DNA from: Alphaproteobacteria bacterium
GTDB taxonomy: Bacteria > Pseudomonadota > Alphaproteobacteria > VGEJ01
Length of the DNA: 7,829 nt
Assembly: GCA_016869335.1 (NCBI GenBank)
Contig: VGEJ01000111.1
Coordinates: forward strand, 1-7,829
Direction: 5' to 3'
Shown here: positions 1 to 4,832 of the stretch, in pieces
How positions within the stretch are numbered: position 1 is the stretch's first letter
How the letters are laid out: each line of letters begins with the position of its first letter
Position numbers and translations under genes: made by a program
The notes under the pieces: model-generated
Seen by the model: only the letters and a program-made list of their open reading frames with translations
Databases searched by the model: none
What the model was told of the DNA's origin: nothing

Positions 1-725
1 GGGGCGTGGCGCAGGACTACGCCGAGGCGGAGCGCTGGTATCGCCTCGCCGCCGACCAGGGCAATGCCCGCGCCCAGAACAACCTCGGCTTCATGTACAA
101 CAACGGCCGGGGCGTGGCGCAGGACTACGCCGAGGCGGAGCGCTGGTATCGCCTCGCCGCCGACCAGGGCGAAGCCCGCGCCCAGAACAACCTCGGCACC
201 ATGTACGAGCTCGGCCGGGGCGTGCCGCAGGATTACGCCGAGGCGATGCGCTGGTTCCGCCTCGCCGCCGACCAGGGCGACGCCCTCGCCCAGAACAACC
301 TCGGCTTCATGTACGACAACGGCAAGGGCGTGACGCAGGACTATGCCGAGGCGGAGCGCTGGTATCGCCTCGCCGCCGACCAGGGCGAAGCCCGCGCCCA
401 GAACAACCTCGGCTTAATGTACGAACAGGGCCACGGCGTGGCGCAGGACTACGCCGAGGCGGTGCGCTGGTATCGCCTCGGCGCCGAACAGGGCAATGCC
501 CGCGCCCAGAACAACCTCGGCGCCATGTACGCCGACGGCCAGGGCGTGCCGCAGGACTATGTGCAAGCGCACAAGTGGTGCAACTTGGCCGCATCGCGCT
601 TCCTGGCATCCGAGAGCGCGCTCCGCGATCTGGCCGTCAAGAACCGCGACATCGTCGCGGCCAAGATGACGCGGGCGCAGATCGCCGAGGCGCAACGGCT
701 CGCGCGCGAATGGCGGCCCCGGTGA
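1..725 (+). CDS. Sel1-repeat (SLR/TPR-like) protein, C-terminal part, 5' end outside window
   Basis: The reading frame is open from the left edge (first whole codon at position 3, a Gly), so the GTG at position 6 is a repeat-unit Val rather than a start. Visible are five complete 36-residue Sel1 units (6-113, 114-221, 222-329, 330-437, 438-545). Each follows the pattern V-x-QDYAEA-x-RW-[YF]-RL, then A-x-QG-x-A-x-AQNNLG-x-MY and G-x-G. A sixth, diverging unit begins at 546 (VPQDYVQAHKW). The tail contains KNRDIVAAKM and AQIAEAQRLAREW, the usual end of proteobacterial Sel1 proteins. Sel1 repeats form alpha-alpha hairpins that stack into a solenoid for protein-protein contacts; they are not themselves catalytic. 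Any signal peptide or other domain would lie outside the window, so location and partner cannot be judged. The gene converges on tRNA-Arg. Family assignment is firm; the specific role is unknown. Confidence 0.95.
   Translation, partial: GVAQDYAEAERWYRLAADQGNARAQNNLGFMYNNGRGVAQDYAEAERWYRLAADQGEARAQNNLGTMYELGRGVPQDYAEAMRWFRLAADQGDALAQNNLGFMYDNGKGVTQDYAEAERWYRLAADQGEARAQNNLGLMYEQGHGVAQDYAEAVRWYRLGAEQGNARAQNNLGAMYADGQGVPQDYVQAHKWCNLAASRFLASESALRDLAVKNRDIVAAKMTRAQIAEAQRLAREWRPR
6..545 (+). repeat. Five tandem 108-nt coding repeats (Sel1 units)
   Basis: Units start at 6, 114, 222, 330 and 438 and are in phase with the 36-residue protein repeat. The first 57 nt of units 1 and 2 are identical, and unit 4 differs from them at about two positions in that part. 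Differences cluster late in the unit: the residue after QG (N/E/D), the residue before MY (F/T/L/A), the two residues after MY, and the residue between the final glycines (R/K/H/Q). Identity at the DNA level, not only the protein level, points to recent duplication or ongoing homogenisation. Confidence 0.95.
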
Positions 726-730
726 TCGTT

Positions 731-755
731 CTGGCCGCGCGGTAGGAGTGGCCAG
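731..755. terminator. Inverted repeat just after the Sel1 stop, possible weak terminator
   Basis: CTGGCC (731-736) and GGCCAG (750-755) form a perfect 6-bp stem around a 13-nt loop, starting 6 nt after the Sel1 stop codon. No T-run follows on either strand, so a classical intrinsic terminator is not shown. Position is the main argument. Confidence 0.3.
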
Positions 756-798
756 CGGTGCCCGTCGAGCTTAGCGGTTGCACGGTTGAGCGGTTGCG

Positions 799-823
799 CG
801 AGGGGTAAACACACACCCCCTCG
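799..823. repeat. Inverted repeat CGAGGGG / CCCCTCG
   Basis: A perfect 7-bp stem (799-805 with 817-823) encloses the 11-nt A/C-rich loop TAAACACACAC, which stands out from the GC-rich surroundings. It lies between the convergent Sel1 gene and tRNA-Arg, so it could act as a transcription end or processing structure for either. No T-run is present. Confidence 0.45.
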
Positions 824-835
824 GCATGGTATCGG

Positions 836-867
836 CGGCCCTTGCGGGTGCACTCAAGGAAGGGCCG
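836..867. repeat. Inverted repeat CGGCCCTT / AAGGGCCG
   Basis: A perfect 8-bp stem (836-843 with 860-867) encloses a 16-nt loop. Its last base is also the first base of the 24-nt tandem duplication. It lies about 130 nt beyond the tRNA 3' end in the tRNA's direction of transcription. Function is not evident. Confidence 0.45.
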
Positions 868-932
868 TGATGTCCACCGAGGCTGCGCCGGTGATGTCCA
901 CCGAGGCTGCGGTGGTAGCCCGGTGGTAGCCC
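867..932. repeat. Two adjacent short tandem duplications (24 nt x2, then 11 nt x2)
   Basis: A 24-nt unit beginning GTGATGTCCACCGAGGCTGC occurs at 867-890 and 891-914; the copies match except near the last three bases. An 11-nt unit GGTGGTAGCCC is repeated exactly at 911-921 and 922-932, overlapping the end of the second 24-nt copy. A separate 9-mer, AGCGGTTGC, recurs at 773-781 and 789-797. This looks like replication-slippage products in non-coding DNA. Confidence 0.85.
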
Positions 933-997
933 GGACCGCTCACAGACAATTCCATCTTGGGAGCGGCCATCTAACCCGTTGATAGGGTGGGGAAAAG

Positions 998-1074
998 TGG
1001 CGCGCCCGGCAGGATTCGAACCCACGACCCCCAGATTCGTAGTCTGGTGCTCTATCCAGCTGAGCTACGGGCGC
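998..1074 (-). tRNA. tRNA-Arg (anticodon ACG)
   Basis: Read on the minus strand from 1074 to 998, this is a 77-nt cloverleaf. The acceptor arm GCGCCCG pairs with CGGGCGC, followed by discriminator G and an encoded CCA (998-1000). The D-arm region contains TAGCTCAGCTGGATAGAGC. The anticodon stem CCAGA/TCTGG (1043-1047 and 1031-1035) holds the loop CTACGAA with anticodon ACG (1038-1040 on the plus strand). The T-arm contains GGTTCGAATCC. ACG is the tRNA-Arg whose A34 is converted to inosine by TadA so that it reads CGU/CGC/CGA, an abundant and essential isoacceptor in a GC-rich genome. I see no intron, and no duplicated 3' end in the window that would mark an integrated element. Confidence 0.97.
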
Positions 1075-1120
1075 ATCGCCACCGCCGGCCGGCCGAGGGC
1101 CAACCGCGCGGAAGGCTCGG

Positions 1121-1149
1121 ACACTAGTCAAAGAGCGCCGTGGCGGCAA
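1121..1149 (-). promoter_or_regulatory. Candidate sigma-70-type promoter for tRNA-Arg
   Basis: On the minus strand, TTGCCG (1149-1144) is followed after 17 nt by TAGTGT (1126-1121). Transcription would start near 1114, giving a leader of about 40 nt before the mature tRNA 5' end at 1074. The same TTGCCG-N17-TAGYGT shape precedes the epimerase gene at 4779-4807. A TTGACT also lies inside the spacer (1131-1126), but nothing like a -10 box sits at the right distance from it. Confidence 0.45.
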
Positions 1150-1253
1150 GTACGGCGCGGCCCTGACCCGCCGGCCGCAGGAATCTGAGCACCCCTTGTA
1201 CGCGCCCGGCGCAGACCCACATCCAACCCACACGCTCAAGAAACCGCAGGTCG

Positions 1254-1258
1254 GGAGG
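1254..1258 (+). promoter_or_regulatory. Ribosome binding site that decides the regulator start
   Basis: GGAGG at 1254-1258 directly abuts the first ATG (1259), which is too close for initiation there, and lies 6 nt before the second in-frame ATG (1265), which is ideal spacing. This favours 1265 over both 1259 and the upstream TTG at 1196. Confidence 0.7.
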
Positions 1259-1264
1259 ATGAAG

Positions 1265-1993
1265 ATGGTCAGCACGCGCGCGCTGTTGTCCAGCGTATCC
1301 ATGGTCGTGCCCGCCGCGGACCCGCTAAGCCCCGAGCCGCCTTTGCCGGGGCCGTGGCTCGAGCGCACCTTCGCCCCCGGCGCGGCACTCCTCGCGCAAG
1401 GTGATGTGCCGACGGCAGTTTACGAGATCCGTAGCGGGTGGGTGCTGCTGTCGAGCTTCCTGCCCGATGGCCGCCGCCAGGTGGTCGATTTCTGCCTTCC
1501 GGGGTCCATCATCGGTCTACAGCACCCGCCGCGTGGGACTTCGGAGCAGTCGGCGCAGACGCTGACGCGCGTTGCCGCGGCGGCGCTGCCGGTATCGATC
1601 CTCGGCTCGGCGCTGCTCACCAATCCGCTCCTCGCGATCGGCCTTGCCCAGCGCGTCGCGGCGGGGCAGGAGCGGGCGCGCGCGCTGTTGGTGAGCCTCG
1701 GCCGCCGCACCGCGCGCGAGCGCGTCGCCCACCTCTTGCTCGATCTGTTCGTGCGCGTGCGCCTGCGCGTGCCCGCGTGTGCCGGCGAGGAGATTCCTCT
1801 GCCGCTCACCCAGGAACACCTCGCCGATGCGGTCGGCCTAAGTCCCAAGCACGTCAACCGCATGCTGCGCTTGTTGCGCGAGCACGGCGTCGTGGCGCTG
1901 CATGGGCGGACGCTCCGTGTGCTCGACCACGATCGCCTCCTCGATGAGGCCGGCGTCGCCGAGTATCCGGTCCGACTGGCCCGCGCCGGGTGA
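1265..1993 (+). CDS. Crp/Fnr-family transcriptional regulator
   Basis: A 242-residue cytoplasmic DNA-binding regulator. Residues about 31-120 fit the double-stranded beta-helix sensor fold of the cyclic-nucleotide-binding superfamily (LLAQGDVPTAVYEIRSGWV and DGRRQVVDFCLPGSIIG are typical). Residues about 124-165 form the long dimerisation helix. Residues about 177-222 form a winged HTH of the Crp type, with recognition helix SPKHVNRMLRLLR followed by a wing containing ALHGRTLRVLD. The only cysteines are C77 and C172, so the FNR iron-sulfur cluster ligands are absent and this is not an oxygen-sensing FNR/FixK2-type cluster protein. The effector is unknown. The GGAGG at 1254 supports the start at 1265. 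Its stop overlaps the GTG start of the methyltransferase (GTGA, 1990-1993), so the two are translationally coupled. I see no clear palindromic operator next to it. Confidence 0.9.
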   Translation: MVSTRALLSSVSMVVPAADPLSPEPPLPGPWLERTFAPGAALLAQGDVPTAVYEIRSGWVLLSSFLPDGRRQVVDFCLPGSIIGLQHPPRGTSEQSAQTLTRVAAAALPVSILGSALLTNPLLAIGLAQRVAAGQERARALLVSLGRRTARERVAHLLLDLFVRVRLRVPACAGEEIPLPLTQEHLADAVGLSPKHVNRMLRLLREHGVVALHGRTLRVLDHDRLLDEAGVAEYPVRLARAG

Positions 1994-2649
1994 GCGAGCG
2001 GGATGGCGCTGCCCGCTGGGCCGCGTACTACGCCGACAACGCGGCGCGGCCGCCTCGCCCAACCCTGCTCGCTGCGCTCGAGCGCTTTGAGGCCGAGCGA
2101 GCGGGAGCCGAGCCGCTGGCGGTCGATCTCGGCTGTGGCGGTGGCCGCGATACCATCGAGCTCTTGCGTCGCGGCTGGCGGGTCGTTGCGATCGATGCCG
2201 AAGCCGAGGCCATATCAGCACTCCGCGCGCGCCCCGACCTGCCGCCCGAGGCGCTGGCAAGGGGGCGGCTGGTGACCCAGGTGGCGCCGTTCTGGGCGGC
2301 CGAGTGGCCGCCAGCGCTGCTGGCCAACGCGAGTTTCTCGCTGCCGCAGTGCCCGCCGGCTCAGTTCCCCGCGGTGTGGCAGCGCATCTGGCAGCGGCTC
2401 CTGCCGGGCGGCCGCTTCGCCGGGCAACTCTACGGTCCGCGCGACACCTGGGCCGCGGCGCCGAGGCCCGGCCGCGAGCCCATCGCGCACTTCACCCGCG
2501 CCGCGCTCGATGCGCTCCTCGCCGGCACCGTGGTCGAGATGCTGCACGAGGAGGAAGAGGACTCGGTCACGCCGCGCGGCGAGGCGAAGCACTGGCACAT
2601 CTTCCACATCGTCGCCCGCAAGCCCACGCCCGCCTCCGGCTTAGGCTAA
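1990..2649 (+). CDS. Class I SAM-dependent methyltransferase, substrate unknown
   Basis: A 219-residue cytosolic protein of the Rossmann-like class I methyltransferase fold. Motif I is VDLGCGGG (residues 45-52), which binds SAM. The acidic residue after strand beta-2 (VVAIDA, D69) would hold the ribose hydroxyls. Residues about 113-150 fit strand beta-4 and the following LLPGGRFAGQLYG segment. The C-terminus (KHWHIFHIVARK, 200-211) matches the last strands of small TehB/UbiE-like methyltransferases. No extra substrate-binding domain is present, and the sequence does not identify the acceptor. The start is GTG at 1990, overlapping the regulator's TGA. I see no good independent ribosome binding site there, which fits coupled translation. 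arfB begins 29 nt after its TAA. Confidence 0.88.
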   Translation: MSERDGAARWAAYYADNAARPPRPTLLAALERFEAERAGAEPLAVDLGCGGGRDTIELLRRGWRVVAIDAEAEAISALRARPDLPPEALARGRLVTQVAPFWAAEWPPALLANASFSLPQCPPAQFPAVWQRIWQRLLPGGRFAGQLYGPRDTWAAAPRPGREPIAHFTRAALDALLAGTVVEMLHEEEEDSVTPRGEAKHWHIFHIVARKPTPASGLG

Positions 2650-2678
2650 GCTGCGGCCAGTTCGCGCGCGCCACGACC

Positions 2679-3098
2679 ATGCCGAAGGCCGATCACACCG
2701 ACCTCGATGAAGCCGCGATCGAGTTCCGCTACGTCCGGGCATCGGGTCCCGGCGGGCAGAACGTCAACAAGGTCGCCACGGCGGTGCAGCTGCGCTGCGA
2801 TACCGCGCGACTTGGCCTTGATGATGCAACCCTTGCGCGCCTGCGGCGTCTGTCCGGCCGGCGCATGACGGCGGAGGGGATGCTCGTCATCGCTGCGCGG
2901 CGTTTCCGCACCCAGGAGAGCAACCGTGCGGATGCTCTCGATCGCCTCGGCGAACTCCTGCGCCGCGCCGCCCTGGCCCCCCGGACCCGGAGGGCCACCC
3001 GCCCCTCCGCCGGCGCGCGCGAGGCCCGGCTCAAGACCAAACTCCACCGCGCCGCCCGCAAACGGACGCGCTCCCCCGCCCGCGAGGACGTTGACTAA
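2679..3098 (+). CDS. arfB: Alternative ribosome-rescue factor ArfB (peptidyl-tRNA hydrolase, GGQ domain)
   Basis: The 139-residue length matches the ArfB/YaeJ/ICT1 family (about 140 residues), not full release factors. It carries the catalytic GGQ inside the family signature ASGPGGQNVNKVATAVQLR (residues 21-39; GGQ at 25-27) and lacks the codon-recognition domains of RF1/RF2. The C-terminal third (about 100-133) is strongly basic with the pattern TRPSAGAREARLKTKLHRAARK. In characterised ArfB this tail enters the empty mRNA channel of a stalled ribosome, so that GGQ can hydrolyse the peptidyl-tRNA. The protein thus recycles ribosomes stuck on truncated mRNAs. The start at ATG 2679 follows the methyltransferase by 29 nt, without a strong Shine-Dalgarno. 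The stop (TAA, 3096-3098) interlocks with the pip stop on the other strand. Confidence 0.93.
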   Translation: MPKADHTDLDEAAIEFRYVRASGPGGQNVNKVATAVQLRCDTARLGLDDATLARLRRLSGRRMTAEGMLVIAARRFRTQESNRADALDRLGELLRRAALAPRTRRATRPSAGAREARLKTKLHRAARKRTRSPAREDVD

Positions 3099-4054
3099 CG
3101 GAAGCGGTCGGTCGCGGTGACGAGCTCATGCACGATGCCGGGCTCGCTTGCCGCATGGCCGGCGTCGGGCACGATGCGCAGCGCGGCCTCGGGCCAGGCA
3201 CGGTGGAGGTCCCATGCCGTCATCATCGGCGTGCAGATATCGTAGCGGCCCTGCACGATGACGCCCGGGATGTGCCGGATGCGCGACACGTTGTCGAGTA
3301 GCTGGGTGTCGCTCTCGAAGAAACCGCGGTTGATGAAGTAGTGGCACTCGATGCGGGCGAAGGCGATGGCGAAGCTGTCGCCGGCGAAGCGCTCGACCCG
3401 GTCGGCATCGGGCCACAAGGACAGCGTCGCACCCTCCCAGACGCTCCACGCCCGCGCCGCATCGAGTTGCACGCGCGGATCGGAGCCGGTGAGGCGGCGG
3501 TAGTAGGCGGCAATCATGTCACCGCGCTCGGCCAACGGGATCGGCGCCACATAGCGCTCCCACTTGTCGGGGAAGATGGCGCCGGCGCCTTCCTGATAGA
3601 ACCAGCGCAGCTCTTTCTGGCGCAGCGTGAAGACCCCCCGCAGCACCAGCGCCGTCACCCGCTCCGGGTGGGTCTCGGCGTAGGCCAGCGCCAGCGCGCT
3701 GCCCCAGGAGCCGCCGAACGCCAGCCAGTGCGCGATCCCGAGGTGATCGCGCAGCGCCTCGATGTCGGCGACCAGGTGCCAGGTCGTGTTGTCGGCGAGC
3801 GCGGCATGCGGCGTCGATTGGCCGCAGCCGCGCTGATCGAACAGGACCGCCCGCCAGACTGCCGGATCGAAGTAGCGGCGATACTCGGGCTGCAGACCGC
3901 CGCCGGGCCCGCCGTGCAGGAATACCGCGGGCTTGCCGGCGGGGTTGCCGCACTCCTCGAAGTAGATGTCGTGGCCACCCGATACCGGCAGGCGCCCGGT
4001 ACGATAGGGCTCGATCTCGGGATAGAGGGTCCTGCGGGCACCAGCCTGCGACAT
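3095..4054 (-). CDS. pip: Proline iminopeptidase (alpha/beta hydrolase, peptidase family S33)
   Basis: A 319-residue enzyme, the usual length for bacterial prolyl aminopeptidase, which releases N-terminal proline from peptides. An alpha/beta-hydrolase core is visible. HGGPGGG (residues 47-53) forms the oxyanion region. GGSWGS (114-119) holds the nucleophile S116. D272 (GRYDICTP) and H300 (DAGHAASEPG) complete the triad. E207 (AWSVWEG) and E236 (ARIECHYF) sit where the Serratia-type enzyme has the glutamates that hold the substrate's proline amino group. No signal peptide is visible, so it is cytosolic. The ATG at 4054 has only a weak upstream purine stretch. The stop (TAG, 3097-3095) overlaps the convergent arfB stop. 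The lipoprotein gene lies 81 nt upstream on the same strand, so co-transcription is possible, though a -10-like TAGAAT in the gap suggests a separate promoter. Confidence 0.95.
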   Translation of the reverse strand: MSQAGARRTLYPEIEPYRTGRLPVSGGHDIYFEECGNPAGKPAVFLHGGPGGGLQPEYRRYFDPAVWRAVLFDQRGCGQSTPHAALADNTTWHLVADIEALRDHLGIAHWLAFGGSWGSALALAYAETHPERVTALVLRGVFTLRQKELRWFYQEGAGAIFPDKWERYVAPIPLAERGDMIAAYYRRLTGSDPRVQLDAARAWSVWEGATLSLWPDADRVERFAGDSFAIAFARIECHYFINRGFFESDTQLLDNVSRIRHIPGVIVQGRYDICTPMMTAWDLHRAWPEAALRIVPDAGHAASEPGIVHELVTATDRFR

Positions 4055-4096
4055 CGAGCACTCGGGATCAACGGCCGCGGTCGCGCGGTTGCGCCC

Positions 4097-4103
4097 ATTC
4101 TAA
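4097..4103 (-). promoter_or_regulatory. Possible -10 element for pip
   Basis: On the minus strand the gap between the lipoprotein and pip contains TTAGAAT, an unusually A/T-rich spot that includes TAGAAT, 5 of 6 matching the sigma-70 -10 consensus, about 43 nt before the pip ATG. No convincing -35 box lies 16-18 nt further upstream, so this is weak. Confidence 0.28.
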
Positions 4104-4135
4104 TCGCTGGCGCCGGCCGCACCAGCCCGCGTCCC

Positions 4136-4675
4136 TCACAGCACGATCGCGAGCGCCTGCCGGACGAGAGCAAGGGACATGGCGAGCGCCTCGCGCCGTG
4201 CCTGCGCCTCGGCAAGGGCGTCGCGGGCCCGCGCCGCCGCCTGCGCGAGCGCCGCGGCGTCGAGCGAGATCGCCTGCTCCTGGAAGACGACCAGCTCCGC
4301 CGTCTCGGCCCGGATGATGGCGAGGTTGCGCGCGACGCTTGCCTGCTCGGCCGCGAACGATGCTTCGGCCGCGAGGCGCCGTGCCAGGATCGTCGCCACC
4401 GCGTCGGCGCGACCCGCTTCCTCGGCGATGGCCTGGACGGCGCGCTCATCGAGCCGGGAGCGCTCGGCCGCGATGGTGGCCTCGGCGCTCGCCGCGGCGT
4501 GCTCGGCCAAGACGACCAATGCCTCGGACTGGACCCGCAGGGCCGCGAGCGACTGCCCAAGCGCCTTGACCTGAAGTGTCGAGAGTTCTTTGACCTCTTG
4601 CGGCGTGCCGCAGCCGGCCGCGAGGAGCAGGCCCGACACGGCAGCAGCCGTCACGGCTGTCCGAAGTCTCGTCAT
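4136..4675 (-). CDS. Small alanine-rich helical lipoprotein, hypothetical
   Basis: I do not recognise the family. The ATG at 4675 is preceded by a good ribosome binding site (GAGGA, 5 nt spacer) and begins a textbook lipoprotein signal: MTRLR, a hydrophobic stretch (about 7-20), and the lipobox LAAGC with acylated C22. A frame extending upstream to 4762 lacks such support. The mature part (22-179) has one Pro near its start, few Gly, no Trp or Tyr and no further Cys. It is rich in Ala, Glu, Arg, Leu and Gln, so it should be one or a few long amphipathic helices, probably coiled coil. This general design resembles periplasmic lipoproteins that tether or space envelope components, but no specific role can be assigned. 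It is divergent from the epimerase gene and lies upstream of pip on the same strand. Confidence 0.8.
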   Translation of the reverse strand: MTRLRTAVTAAAVSGLLLAAGCGTPQEVKELSTLQVKALGQSLAALRVQSEALVVLAEHAAASAEATIAAERSRLDERAVQAIAEEAGRADAVATILARRLAAEASFAAEQASVARNLAIIRAETAELVVFQEQAISLDAAALAQAAARARDALAEAQARREALAMSLALVRQALAIVL

Positions 4676-4778
4676 GGCGTTCCTCTGCACCCTCGGCGCA
4701 GTGGAATGGCCTGCGCGAGCCGCCGCAAGCACGCAGTTCTTCGAGGTTGCGCCGCCGCGCACACGGGGCTGCGGGTCG

Positions 4779-4807
4779 TTGCCGCACCCGCCCTTCTAGG
4801 CTAGCGT
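4779..4807 (+). promoter_or_regulatory. Candidate sigma-70-type promoter for the epimerase gene
   Basis: TTGCCG (4779-4784) is followed after exactly 17 nt by TAGCGT (4802-4807), 25 nt before the ATG at 4833. This is almost the same arrangement as the tRNA-Arg candidate (TTGCCG-N17-TAGTGT), which is the main reason to take it seriously. Confidence 0.4.
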
Positions 4808-4832
4808 CGTGCCGACGGCGGGAGGCGGGGCG

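Noticed and set aside
726..926. The Sel1 frame stays open for 67 codons after its TGA, suggesting read-through or a split gene
   Set aside because: The translated extension has no Sel1 pattern, the Sel1 protein already ends with the family's normal tail, and open frames of this length are common by chance at this GC content.
867..929. Tiny ORF beginning MSTEAAPVMSTEAAV with an upstream AAGGAAGG
   Set aside because: It has only 19 codons, is composed of the tandem duplication itself, and shows no other sign of coding. Chance is more likely.
998..1074. tRNA-Arg as the attachment site of an integrated element
   Set aside because: tRNA genes are frequent attachment sites, but I found no second copy of the tRNA 3' end, no integrase and no phage or island gene in the window.
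1265..1993. Assignment of the regulator as FNR or another oxygen sensor
   Set aside because: Only two cysteines (C77, C172) are present and neither is in the N-terminal cluster position, so iron-sulfur ligation of the FNR kind is not supported.
2304..3098. Longer version of arfB starting at 2304
   Set aside because: The added residues are Arg/Ala-rich and overlap the methyltransferase in another frame. The ArfB family begins close to the ATG at 2679.
3341..4804. Long plus-strand open frame (487 codons)
   Set aside because: It lies antisense to pip and to the lipoprotein gene, both of which have clear family or signal-peptide evidence. Its translation is low-complexity Arg/Gly/Ala-rich with no motif, the usual shadow of GC-rich coding DNA.
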